Source of the DNA: Oligoflexia bacterium
GTDB taxonomy: Bacteria > Bdellovibrionota > Bacteriovoracia > Bacteriovoracales > Bacteriovoracaceae
Length of the DNA: 64,000 nt
Assembly (NCBI GenBank): GCA_015231955.1
Contig: JADGAN010000014.1
Coordinates: 1 to 64,000, forward strand
Direction: 5' to 3'
Each line of letters opens with the position of its first letter. Position 1 is the stretch's first letter. The notes below the pieces were generated by a model. The model did no database searches and was not told where the DNA came from. It was given only the letters and a program-made list of their open reading frames with translations. A program made the position numbers and the translations under genes. Below are positions 45,024 through 53,711 of this stretch, piece after piece.

Positions 45024-45111
45024 AATCTTCTTCCTTTTTTGAAAGGCCCCTTGCAAAAGAGCTGATTGCCCCTATCTTAGCACTATGTTTGCCAAGAGAC
45101 ATGGCGAATTG

Positions 45112-45140
45112 TTGGAAAATTAAAATTTTTATCATATAAT
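45112..45140 (+). promoter_or_regulatory. sigma-70-type promoter of htpX
   Basis: TTGGAA (45112-45117), 17-bp spacer, perfect TATAAT (45135-45140). The start site near 45147 leaves a 36-nt leader. Confidence 0.65.
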
Positions 45141-45182
45141 AGGAATGGTTTTTTAATCATTCATTTCTCAAAGGAAGGTGTT

Positions 45183-46088
45183 ATGTTTCTGAAACGAATG
45201 CTTCTTTTCTTCGCAGTGAACATGTTGATTGTGGTGACGATTTCGCTAATCTTAAATCTTCTAGGGGTGCAGCCTTACCTCACCAAGGCCGGCATCAACT
45301 ATGAGGCACTCGCTATCTTCTGCTTAGTATGGGGTATGGGTGGTTCCTTTATTTCGCTTCTGCTTTCAAAAATGATGGCGAAGTGGATGATGGGAGTACA
45401 AATTGTCGACGGTAATCCTCAGTATAATGAATTGATCCAAATGGTTCACACCTATGCGAGGAGGGCCGGACTTTCCAAGATGCCAGAGGTTGGTGTTTAC
45501 GAGGGAAGTGAGTTAAACGCTTTTGCCACAGGCCCTTCACGCTCTAACTCTTTAGTCGCAGTCTCTACTGGGCTCTTAGGCCGTATGAATCGTGAGCAGC
45601 TCGAAGGGGTGATTGGGCATGAGGTTGCTCACATCGCTAATGGAGATATGGTAACCATGACGGTGGTTCAAGGAATCATCAACGCCTTTGTGATGTTCAT
45701 GGCACGCGTGGTGGCCTTTGCTATTCAGCAGGTGATGAGGAAAGATGACGATGAAGAGTCTGCACCGGTCGGTGGTCTTGTCCACATGCTGCTGGTCTTT
45801 GTTTTGGAGATGGTCTTTAGTGCACTTGGAATGTTAGTGGTGGCCGCCTTCTCTCGTCACCGCGAATTCAAGGCCGATGCTGAGAGTGCTAAGATTGCTG
45901 GTAAAGATAAGATGATTGCCGCCTTAAGAAAGTTGCAAGAAAATTATGAATCACTTAGTGCTGACAGTGGTGCCATGAGTACGATGAAAATCTCCAACAA
46001 AGGAAGTTGGTTTGCCTACTTCTCTTCGCACCCACCACTAGAGGATCGTATTGAGGCCTTAGTAAGAGGCACTTACAACCGCATGTAA
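45183..46088 (+). CDS. htpX: membrane-bound zinc metalloprotease HtpX
   Basis: 301 aa. Two N-terminal helices (about 5-57), the zinc motif GHEVAHIANGDM (HExxH near residues 144-148), two further helices (about 157-225), and the third zinc ligand in HREFKADAESAKIAG. It ends with the conserved FSSHPPLEDRIEAL. Active site faces the cytoplasm; it degrades misfolded membrane proteins under stress. AAAGGAAGG precedes the ATG. The following SRPBCC-like gene is 43 bp away and probably co-transcribed. Confidence 0.95.
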   Translation: MFLKRMLLFFAVNMLIVVTISLILNLLGVQPYLTKAGINYEALAIFCLVWGMGGSFISLLLSKMMAKWMMGVQIVDGNPQYNELIQMVHTYARRAGLSKMPEVGVYEGSELNAFATGPSRSNSLVAVSTGLLGRMNREQLEGVIGHEVAHIANGDMVTMTVVQGIINAFVMFMARVVAFAIQQVMRKDDDEESAPVGGLVHMLLVFVLEMVFSALGMLVVAAFSRHREFKADAESAKIAGKDKMIAALRKLQENYESLSADSGAMSTMKISNKGSWFAYFSSHPPLEDRIEALVRGTYNRM

Positions 46089-46131
46089 AACAAAAGATAA
46101 ATCGTTCCCTCCCAAAAAAAAGGTCAAGACA

Positions 46132-46668
46132 ATGTATTTAGAAAGCAAGGAAATCATTGATCGTCCATGCGACGAAGTTTATGAACTAGTTCGTGATCAC
46201 TTAGTAAAAGTTGCTCCCTACCTGCCTAATATCGACAAGGTGGAACAGGTTACACACCAACACTCTGCCGATTGCAAAAACACTGTTATCTTAAACCACT
46301 GGACTGCCAAGGTGGTGGTTCCTGAGGTAGCAATGAAGTTTATTAAGAAGGAGCTCTTTTCTTGGAAGGATAACGCGGTCTGGGACAATGAAAAGAGGGT
46401 GGTGAATTACCAATTGGAGTCGTTTTGGTCCAAGGATATCTTTGTGGCCAAGGGAGCTAACTATTTTACGGCAACTGCCGATAAGAAGACTGAGCTACGA
46501 ATTACGTGCGAAGTAACTTTGAACCCAGACAAGGTTCCAGGGGTTCCAGGCTTTTTGGTAAAGAAGGTGCTGCCGATGATAGAGGATATGGTTAAGGCAG
46601 TTTTAGAACCCAATTTAATGGGACTAGCAAAGGGAATTCGCTCCTATTTCGATCACGCTCAAAAATAA
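46132..46668 (+). CDS. SRPBCC/START-like protein
   Basis: 178 aa, soluble, no signal peptide. It opens with LESKEIIDRPCDEVYELVRDHL, the usual start of SRPBCC lipid-binding folds (polyketide cyclase/START type: a strand, then two short helices). Beta strands (VVVPEVAMKFIKKELFSW, NYFTATADKKTELRITCEVTL) and a long C-terminal helix (about 145-175) complete the fold. Ligand unknown. Probable operon partner of htpX. Confidence 0.6.
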   Translation: MYLESKEIIDRPCDEVYELVRDHLVKVAPYLPNIDKVEQVTHQHSADCKNTVILNHWTAKVVVPEVAMKFIKKELFSWKDNAVWDNEKRVVNYQLESFWSKDIFVAKGANYFTATADKKTELRITCEVTLNPDKVPGVPGFLVKKVLPMIEDMVKAVLEPNLMGLAKGIRSYFDHAQK

Positions 46669-46697
46669 ATTCTTCTATTCTCTTCAGGAGAGGGGTG

Positions 46698-48230
46698 ATG
46701 AGTGTGAGGCGTTTGTTACTGCTCTGCCTTTTTTTATTCGCCAATACTTTTGTATTAGCGACCGAAAACTTATTACCTAAAGAACAAAAATTGCTTAATG
46801 AGTGGGTCGATAAAAACTATCCCACTATGAAAAATGGCATCTGCAAAAAAGATCTCTACACCACAAGTTGTATTAAAAGAGGGGAACAAAAGGACGCCAT
46901 TATTGGCCAGCATGGAGTCACACTTGCGATTAAAAATTCGCCCTATTTTAAAATTTGGATGGATCTCACCCCCTACCAAGTCTATATAAAAAAGGCACGA
47001 CCAAGTACTCCCCTGAAACACATCTGCTTTCTCGATTGCAGCAAAGAAGAGATCGCTTTTTTTGTTAAGATGCAAGAGCAGGTGGATGCCATTCGTAAAC
47101 CAGCAACTCCCCCTACCGCTGCACTTGTGTCCTGCCCGACAGAGAGCAAGAAGAGTCTCCAAGAGCTTTCTGAAGATACAGAAAAAATTTTATTTCACCG
47201 TGAACTTGCACAAAGTGTACAGCACGCTTACCCTGATGCAGCGGAGGCGAGTGCAGTTGTTAGTGCCATGTGTGCTTTTGCAAATAGCAATGAAAGCTCC
47301 AAGGAGATTGTTTACGGAGAAAAGAGTTCTGGAACACTCTATCGCGCAGGAACTTCCTGGTATTTAAAACAAGAGGAGGAGCTGGCGCATGGCCGATCAA
47401 AAAAAGTTAGTAAAGGTCTACACTTTAGCAAAAAACCACCTACTGTCCGCAGTGTTGTCTTTTATGAAGCTAGAGTAGCTACAGAAAAGGAGAGACTGAG
47501 AAAGGAGTATGAGCTGATCAATGATCTGCATAATGCCCACGAGACACGAATAGTCTCTCCGTGGAGTGTTGTCGATCAACATCTTGGAATTTATAGTAGT
47601 GAGCGCTACCCCAAAACCTTCAATGAAAGATTTTCCAATATGCACACACTGGAAGGGGAAGTGGTAGCACTCTTGGCCGCACTTCAGAAAATCCACGCGA
47701 TGGGGATTGCCCACCGAGATATTCGCCTAGACAACATCTATGTCAACGAGGGTGGTCGCTTGGTGCTGGGTGATTTTGGAGAAGCGATCCGCGAAGGAGA
47801 GGCGATTTCGGGGACAAGGATCAGTAAAGGGTACGTCTCCCCCTATCGATTACTGCAAACCAGAGAGGGTTGCAGTCAAAACTTTAGAAGCAGCTCCTTT
47901 AGTGATTATCAGCACTACGACCTCTTTGGAGTGGTGATGAGTTATCTTATGAACAAATATTACGATGATACCACGGAAGAAGTTGTCACTAACTATAAAA
48001 ACGCTCTGGCAGCAGTGATGGATGATTGCAGTAGTGATGACAAGAGAGAGAAGGTTTTTACAACTTATGCAGCATTGGTAACAAAGTTAAAAGCAAGTAG
48101 CGATAAGCTCTATGTGGAGCTGCTTGCTCCTACGCTTTCTCCTTCGCAATTTCAAGAAAAATTCACGCTGCTTTGGCAACAAAAGCACGCCCTTTACCCT
48201 AACACCCCTTCGGATAGAGAAAAGCGATAG
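46698..48230 (+). CDS. exported protein kinase-like protein (second copy type)
   Basis: 510 aa from ATG at 46698 behind AGGAGAGG; a GTG directly upstream is possible. Signal peptide (1-22). An N-terminal region of about 200 residues has several cysteines. The kinase-like domain lies at about 215-500: a loop HGRSKKVSKG, the catalytic loop AHRDIRLDN (D341, N346), LGDFGEA (D359-F-G361) and YVSPYR for APE. The beta-3 strand reads VRSVVFYEARV without an obvious ATP-binding Lys, and the usual catalytic-loop Lys is Arg343. It may be a pseudokinase or use an unusual ATP site. It is distant in sequence from the kinase at 324-1883 but has the same exported layout. Confidence 0.65.
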   Translation: MSVRRLLLLCLFLFANTFVLATENLLPKEQKLLNEWVDKNYPTMKNGICKKDLYTTSCIKRGEQKDAIIGQHGVTLAIKNSPYFKIWMDLTPYQVYIKKARPSTPLKHICFLDCSKEEIAFFVKMQEQVDAIRKPATPPTAALVSCPTESKKSLQELSEDTEKILFHRELAQSVQHAYPDAAEASAVVSAMCAFANSNESSKEIVYGEKSSGTLYRAGTSWYLKQEEELAHGRSKKVSKGLHFSKKPPTVRSVVFYEARVATEKERLRKEYELINDLHNAHETRIVSPWSVVDQHLGIYSSERYPKTFNERFSNMHTLEGEVVALLAALQKIHAMGIAHRDIRLDNIYVNEGGRLVLGDFGEAIREGEAISGTRISKGYVSPYRLLQTREGCSQNFRSSSFSDYQHYDLFGVVMSYLMNKYYDDTTEEVVTNYKNALAAVMDDCSSDDKREKVFTTYAALVTKLKASSDKLYVELLAPTLSPSQFQEKFTLLWQQKHALYPNTPSDREKR

Positions 48231-48343
48231 TTACATAGATTTAAAAACTTAGACGCAAAAAATAGACCTCCCTTACAATGAGCGCTAATAGATCCACTTC
48301 ATCCATAGAGAAGAGGATTACCATCGCGGGGAGATACTATTTT

Positions 48344-48685
48344 ATGAGTGAAAACAGAAAAATGATTCAAGAGATTAACTCCAAAATATTTGCCGATATC
48401 ATTGGAGAGACCTCTAACATACCAGTTGTTATCGATTTTTGGGCCCCTTGGTGCGGGCCGTGTAAGCAACTTACTCCAGTTTTAGAGCAGCTTGCACGCG
48501 AGCATGAGGGGAAGATTAAAATTGTGAAGTTAAATGTGGATGAGAATCCCGGACTAGCAGAAAAGTATGGGATTCGTGGAATTCCTACCGTCAAGATTTG
48601 GAAAGCTGGAGAGGAGGTGCACTCTTCTGCTGGTGCTTATCCTAAAGATTACTGGGATGAGATTATGGCCAAGATTTTACAATAA
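48344..48685 (+). CDS. trxA: thioredoxin
   Basis: 113 aa from ATG at 48344, which gives a standard-length thioredoxin; the frame opens 66 bp earlier without a ribosome binding site. Active site WAPWCGPCKQL, the cis-proline region RGIPTVKIW and the buried VIDFWA are all present. It reduces disulfides in the cytoplasm. The GGGGAG upstream is 10 bp away, a slightly long spacer. Confidence 0.95.
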   Translation: MSENRKMIQEINSKIFADIIGETSNIPVVIDFWAPWCGPCKQLTPVLEQLAREHEGKIKIVKLNVDENPGLAEKYGIRGIPTVKIWKAGEEVHSSAGAYPKDYWDEIMAKILQ

Positions 48686-48828
48686 AGATGCCAGACTATA
48701 TTACTACACTTCTTGTGGACGCTCTTTGCTATCAAAGTCAAAAACTTTCCTGTTTATGAAAAAATGATTTGCCTCTAAAATAAAAGCTATGATCTAAATT
48801 AAGTTCCGATTTAACATAGGGAAAAAAA
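48686..48828. other. intergenic region before receiver/PilZ-like gene
   Basis: AT-rich, with a small dyad AAAGT-CAAAA-ACTTT near 48736-48750. AGGGA at 48819-48823 is the ribosome binding site of the TTG start at 48829. No promoter called. Confidence 0.25.
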
Positions 48829-50922
48829 TTGAATAAACCACTTTCATCTGCACCTGGCAACAAGGTTCATTCTGATACTATTATGTATATAGGAGAAGAC
48901 CTCCGCTATTGGACGCAGTTGCAGATTGCAATCAATTCACTCCTTGGTGGAAAGATGGTGAACTTCAAAATGCGTCGGATGACCCGCTACGAGAATTTAC
49001 CTACTAAAATTTTAAAACTGATTAGAACCAATCCCAAGGTCATCTATCTCGACTTTGCTAAAAATCCCCAATTTGCCATGGCAGTGGGAAAATTACTTCG
49101 CCGTTTGAATGCAACAAAAGAGATCACGGTGATTGCGCTTTTTGATTACAATGCCGATCCTAATCTACTCCTAGAGGTTGGAGGTGCTGGAATTTTTTTA
49201 AGCCACTTAAAGGGAATTGAAATTCACGATATCGCTTATGATGCTACAGTTTTAATGTATCCCAAAGAGAATGTTAAGTGTAAATTTGTTACCGCGCAGA
49301 CCAAACGGCTTGTAGATATTATTGAACATGTACGAATCAAAAATATTGCACGAGATGCCTTGATCGTCGAAGGTAATGCTCCTTTAGAAAAAGATGATGA
49401 AGTTAGTTTATATGTCCCTTTACTTTCAAAAGTGATTCCTTCTCGCCTCTTTAAAGTCAAAGAGATGGGAGAGACAGATCTCTACTACGATTTTCTCCAT
49501 TGGTATAAACTTAGCTATCAGTTTGTGGATCCGCTACCTCCTATAGTGGAAGGAGAGGATAAGAAACTCTATAAGATAAAAGAAGATGAGCATGCCCAGC
49601 AAGTAAGAGATATTCGCATTAAGTTTGATGATTGGCTAAAAAACAATGCGACAGCACAACCGATCTGTAAAGTTTTGATGATTGATAAACGCTTGCGTTT
49701 ATTAAAAGAGTTTCAAGAGTTAAAGATCCAAAACCCTCTAGGCATTCGCTATCAGCTCTACCTTTCCAATATTGAAGAGGAGCTTCGCTACTACCAGCCG
49801 CATATTATTATTTTTGGTTTTGATCCTCAATTAAATGCTGCTGGCACTCTTCCTCCGGCACCTGGAGCACCTGGAGTTCCAGGCACAGCAACAGAGGATA
49901 AAGAAAAAGAGGATGCGGCCAAGAAAAAAGCTGCCGCTTCCACCTCCATCCTTGATCAACTCAAAGCGCGTGATCAAGAGATAAAAGAGGAACATAGTGA
50001 TGATGAGGATAACGATGATGAACTCGAAGGCATGGAGGGTGGAAAAAATAACAAACCTAAAAATTTAGTAGATGGTTTTGATCTTAATCAAGTTGGCCAT
50101 ATTTTAAAACGTCTACCGCAAAATGATGATGCCTCTTTGGAAGCGATCGTCGCTATCATCAAAAAAATTCCCAACTATACACCAGTCTTAGTGGCCTTTA
50201 GTAATTGGCCTTACCACTCTACAGAGTATTTCAAAACTAAACTACAATACTCCCGTATAGTTCATGATAAAGGGGTGGCCACCATCGAGAAATTGATACA
50301 ATTTGAAGATGTGGTCAGAAAGTCATGGGTGGTGAGCGAAGAGAAATTTTTAAAAGAGAAAGTAGAGCGCATTAAGAAAACCAATCCTAATAAGTTTAAA
50401 ACATTAAAATCCAAAGACATTAAAGAGAGTGTCTACTACTTTAAGAAACGAGATCCTCGCAGTTTTATTCAACTTACTCATCGGGTGACCATTACCTCCT
50501 TATCAGAGAGTGAGATGGAGTTAGAGAGTACGAAAAAATTGCGGACACAAACGGTTTATCAAATGCCTATTCCCACCAAAATAAGTATCACACCTATTTT
50601 GGAGACAAGCAAAAAAGATGGCCATATCTATCGCTGCTTAATCCACTCTGCAGGAGAAAAAGAGAAGAGCGCCATCAGGCAATTCATCAACGACATCTTT
50701 TTGGCCTCCAGAAGAAAAGAGCGCGAGAGTGAATCAGCAAAATTTGTTGAAATGAACGACGCTGCAAGAAAGGCACGAGAGACACAAAAAGAGCAACAAA
50801 AACAACAAGAGGCCGCTACCACCGCTGCCAACAAGGCCAAAGCGAAACCCTCAACTCCTAGTAGTGGTTCTTCATCTTCCGAGGGAGGAGGCCAACTTCC
50901 ACCCACCGGAACTGGTGAATAA
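48829..50922 (+). CDS. receiver-like/PilZ-like multidomain protein next to motor genes
   Basis: 697 aa, starting at TTG with AGGGA 5 bp away. No signal or membrane segment. An N-terminal receiver-like fold (about 15-140; VIYLDFAKNPQFAMAVGKLL, ITVIALFDYN) and a second one (about 283-345; ICKVLMIDKRLRLLKEF, PHIIIFGFDPQ) are followed by an acidic, Lys/Ala/Pro-rich linker (350-415). The C-terminal region (about 545-640), with HRVTITSLSESEMEL and GEKEKSAIRQFINDIF, has the layout of a degenerate PilZ domain. The usual RxxxR motif is not clear. It meets motB head-on with no gap. A role in motor control through c-di-GMP or phosphotransfer is inference. Confidence 0.5.
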   Translation: MNKPLSSAPGNKVHSDTIMYIGEDLRYWTQLQIAINSLLGGKMVNFKMRRMTRYENLPTKILKLIRTNPKVIYLDFAKNPQFAMAVGKLLRRLNATKEITVIALFDYNADPNLLLEVGGAGIFLSHLKGIEIHDIAYDATVLMYPKENVKCKFVTAQTKRLVDIIEHVRIKNIARDALIVEGNAPLEKDDEVSLYVPLLSKVIPSRLFKVKEMGETDLYYDFLHWYKLSYQFVDPLPPIVEGEDKKLYKIKEDEHAQQVRDIRIKFDDWLKNNATAQPICKVLMIDKRLRLLKEFQELKIQNPLGIRYQLYLSNIEEELRYYQPHIIIFGFDPQLNAAGTLPPAPGAPGVPGTATEDKEKEDAAKKKAAASTSILDQLKARDQEIKEEHSDDEDNDDELEGMEGGKNNKPKNLVDGFDLNQVGHILKRLPQNDDASLEAIVAIIKKIPNYTPVLVAFSNWPYHSTEYFKTKLQYSRIVHDKGVATIEKLIQFEDVVRKSWVVSEEKFLKEKVERIKKTNPNKFKTLKSKDIKESVYYFKKRDPRSFIQLTHRVTITSLSESEMELESTKKLRTQTVYQMPIPTKISITPILETSKKDGHIYRCLIHSAGEKEKSAIRQFINDIFLASRRKERESESAKFVEMNDAARKARETQKEQQKQQEAATTAANKAKAKPSTPSSGSSSSEGGGQLPPTGTGE

Positions 50923-51870
50923 CTATTTTTTCTCTTGAATAATAATCTCCACTCGACGATTCTTAGAACGGCCAAGTGCACTTTCATTAGAGGCCAGTGG
51001 ATGGTACTCTCCATAGCCAGCAGCGGAAAAACGACGAGGATTTAAGCGATAACGGCTTACAATTAAGTGTAGCACTTGGGTGGCCCTGGCAGTAGAGAGC
51101 TCCCAATTTGAAGCAAAACGCTCCGTACGCATGGGTACATTATCGGTATGTCCTTCGATTAAAACACGGTTATCTACACGATCAATCACGTTAGCAATCT
51201 GCTTTAGCGCTTGGGCAAAAGCGGGTTTAATAGTGGCGGCGCCAGAATCAAAGGTGATTTGCTCTGGGAGTACAATGCGTACCCCTACACCAGGAGTAAC
51301 TTTTATCGCAATTTGATCGGCGGTCGCTTGATCCAGCACTTTCCCCAGTGACTCTGCCATCATATTTGCAACTTGCTCCATCTTCGCCTCTTGTTGCGCC
51401 TCGCCTGCTACCCCTCCCTTTCCGGGAGCACTAAAATCGTTATCCACAGGCTCATCCACACGCTCACGACGAGACACACGCTTATAGGTGAGATCAGGTA
51501 TAATATCTTTACCACTCTTGTCGAGAATTCCTTCGGTGCCATCAAAGACATCTCCACGATCAAGATCCTTACTGGACTCCATCCGTGCCTCATGCGGACC
51601 ACCCAGCCCCAAGGCCTTGGTCACACTCCTTGCCACCTCTTGAACCTTTTGCTTATCAGAGATAGACATGGCGTAAAGAACGGTGAACACGCAAAAGAGC
51701 AAGGTCATAAAATCGGCATAGGAGACAAGCCAGCGCTCAAGGTTAACCCCTTCGCCGTGTCCTCCTTCACCGTGGCCACCACTCTTTTTGTGCCCTCCCT
51801 TACCCCCATGGGCCTTGCCACCCCCCCCATGGGCCTCACCACCACCTGATGAAGGAGGTGCTTCTGCCAT
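50923..51870 (-). CDS. motB: flagellar motor stator protein MotB
   Basis: 315 aa from ATG at 51870 (GAGG with a 5-bp spacer); a further ATG at 51906 overlaps the motA stop by 11 bp. The N-terminus is Gly/His/Lys-rich (about 30 residues), then RWLVSYADFMTLLFCVFTVLYAMS carries the proton-binding Asp. The OmpA/MotB peptidoglycan domain follows (about 195-315; EGHTDNVPMRT, NWELSTARA, GYGEYHPLASN, NRRVEIII). It anchors the stator to the wall. The His-rich N-terminus is unusual for MotB. Confidence 0.92.
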   Translation of the reverse strand: MAEAPPSSGGGEAHGGGGKAHGGKGGHKKSGGHGEGGHGEGVNLERWLVSYADFMTLLFCVFTVLYAMSISDKQKVQEVARSVTKALGLGGPHEARMESSKDLDRGDVFDGTEGILDKSGKDIIPDLTYKRVSRRERVDEPVDNDFSAPGKGGVAGEAQQEAKMEQVANMMAESLGKVLDQATADQIAIKVTPGVGVRIVLPEQITFDSGAATIKPAFAQALKQIANVIDRVDNRVLIEGHTDNVPMRTERFASNWELSTARATQVLHLIVSRYRLNPRRFSAAGYGEYHPLASNESALGRSKNRRVEIIIQEKK

Positions 51871-51895
51871 CATTACCTCGCGATACTTTTCAAAA

Positions 51896-52651
51896 TTACT
51901 TAGCATAATAGCACTTTATTCTCTCCTCGATCACGCGAGGATTAAGGCCATGCACAATTCCTAGCACCCCTGCAAGCATCATCTGCTTTAAGCGCTTATT
52001 ATAGGCGGCCCGAGTTTTTAATTTACTACCAAAAGGAATTAAGATTAAGTTGGCGATCACTAGTCCATAGATTGTAGCAACAAAGGCCACCGCAATACCG
52101 GAGCCGAGTTCGTCGGTACCACCACCACGAGCAAGACCATTCATAACGTGAATCAGTCCAAGCACCGCTCCGATAATTCCGATGGTGGGAGCGTAACCGC
52201 CTGCACCTTCAAACATCTTGGCCACATTGGTTTCACGTTCTTCGGTGATACTCATCTCTGCTTCCATGACATCGGAGATGGTTTCTGGATCGTAGCCGTC
52301 AACAGCACAGCGAAGTGCCCGTTGTAGGAAGGGATGAGGGGCATCTGCAATCATTTTTTCGAGAGCAAGGATGCTCTCACGACGGGCCACCTCCGCATAG
52401 TTTAGAATGACTTTAGAGAGCTCCTCCATTTGATTTAAATTAAAAAGAAAAAGATCTTTGAAGAGTTTTGCTCCCAAAGAAACAGTATCAAGGGGGGTAC
52501 TCACCAAAAGAGCACCAGCAGTTCCTCCGGCCACAATCATAAAAGCAGTCGGCTGCATCAGTGCAGAGAGGTGTACTCCTTCAATCATCCCCCCTCCAAA
52601 CACAGCAACAAAGCCAATCACAAGTCCGGCAACGGTAGCGATGTCTAGCAT
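51896..52651 (-). CDS. motA: flagellar motor stator protein MotA
   Basis: 251 aa with four membrane helices. GGYAPTIGIIGAVLGLIHVM (helix 3) and GIAVAFVATIYGLVIANLI (helix 4) are the MotA/PomA signatures, and the cytoplasmic loop contains a run of charged residues that touch FliG. AAAGGAG precedes the ATG. It overlaps flbD by 7 bp at its start, giving a flbD-motA-motB operon. Confidence 0.95.
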   Translation of the reverse strand: MLDIATVAGLVIGFVAVFGGGMIEGVHLSALMQPTAFMIVAGGTAGALLVSTPLDTVSLGAKLFKDLFLFNLNQMEELSKVILNYAEVARRESILALEKMIADAPHPFLQRALRCAVDGYDPETISDVMEAEMSITEERETNVAKMFEGAGGYAPTIGIIGAVLGLIHVMNGLARGGGTDELGSGIAVAFVATIYGLVIANLILIPFGSKLKTRAAYNKRLKQMMLAGVLGIVHGLNPRVIEERIKCYYAK

Positions 52652-52860
52652 TTACTATCTCCTTTGAATACGGCAAAACCAGCAAACAACTCTTTTTTAT
52701 ACTCTTTTGCTTTTCGCACAACCTCATCAACGCTCTCTTTGATCAGTAACATATCGTTATTGACGAAGGTGATCTTAGTGTCTGGAGTTGACTCAATGTA
52801 TTTGATGAGATCCACATTGATGATTACAGCATTGCCATTTAATCTTGTTAGTTTAATCAT
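52645..52860 (-). CDS. flbD: FlbD-family flagellar protein
   Basis: 71 aa. The sequence MIKLTRLNGNAVIINVDLIKYIE is typical of the FlbD/SwrD family, small cytoplasmic proteins encoded beside motA in spirochaetes, Bdellovibrio and Firmicutes that raise motor power. Translation is coupled to motA through a 7-bp overlap. The ORF is short, but context and sequence agree. Confidence 0.88.
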   Translation of the reverse strand: MIKLTRLNGNAVIINVDLIKYIESTPDTKITFVNNDMLLIKESVDEVVRKAKEYKKELFAGFAVFKGDSKC

Positions 52861-53015
52861 TTTAAACCTACGAAAGAGGAGTTAATATTTTAATTTTATC
52901 TTAGATCTCTACCAGGCTAAAGTTTGCGAGAAAGGGAGGAATTTGCCCAGGGAGTTTGATACTTGATGAAAAAAGTCTGCAAGCTAATAACAGGAATCAA
53001 GGAGTAAAGAGAACA

Positions 53016-53711
53016 ATGAGTTTGAAAAAATTTTCAGTAAAATTGGTGATCTTTGACTTAGATGGCGTTTTGTGGAACTCCTCGTCCATCCACCGCGCCT
53101 CATTTCAGCATGCACTCTCCTCACTTCCAAATGGGGGCAGCGATTTTGATTACCTCTCCTATGCAGGTATGGGTACCGACGAGGCGATGGCAAAGTATTT
53201 TGAAACACTAGCTGAAAAATTAAAGATCACCCTTACTTATGAAGATGCAATGAAGTATGCGCGCAAGAAACAGGCGTATGCACACCAACTCTTAAAAGAG
53301 GCCCCTCCCTTGGCAGCAGGCCTAAAAGAGGTGCTTTTAGATTTTAAAACCAAGGGTATCAAGATGAGCATTGCCAGCTCTGCCAAAAGAAACAATGTTG
53401 ATCTTTTTATGAGAGTTAGTGGCACCAAGGAGCAGTTTGCCTCTACACTCTCTCGCGATGAAATTAAAACCCCCAAACCTTCTCCTGCACTTTTTTTGGA
53501 AAGCTTACGCTTAAATAACGAATCTGCAGAAGATGCCGTAGTTATTGAAGATGCCTACCATGGAGTTTTAGCAGCAAAGAGTGCAAAGATAGCGGTGGTG
53601 GCGGTAGTGGGTACTCACACTCGACAGCAGTTAGAAGAGATGGATCCTAGACCAGATATGATTGTCGATACGTTTTGTGAATTACAAAATTTAATTAATT
53701 TTCGTTACTGA
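53016..53711 (+). CDS. HAD-superfamily phosphatase (phosphoglycolate phosphatase/beta-phosphoglucomutase type)
   Basis: 231 aa from ATG at 53016 with AAGGAG 11 bp upstream; the frame opens 60 bp earlier at a TTG. Motif I is IFDLDGVLWNS (nucleophile Asp), then a small alpha-helical cap, motif II SIASSAKR, Lys in KTPKPSP, and motif IV VIEDAYHGVLAAKSA. This is the subclass I HAD pattern of phosphoglycolate phosphatase and beta-phosphoglucomutase. The substrate is not predictable. Its end overlaps the convergent secreted-protein gene by 17 bp. Confidence 0.9.
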   Translation: MSLKKFSVKLVIFDLDGVLWNSSSIHRASFQHALSSLPNGGSDFDYLSYAGMGTDEAMAKYFETLAEKLKITLTYEDAMKYARKKQAYAHQLLKEAPPLAAGLKEVLLDFKTKGIKMSIASSAKRNNVDLFMRVSGTKEQFASTLSRDEIKTPKPSPALFLESLRLNNESAEDAVVIEDAYHGVLAAKSAKIAVVAVVGTHTRQQLEEMDPRPDMIVDTFCELQNLINFRY

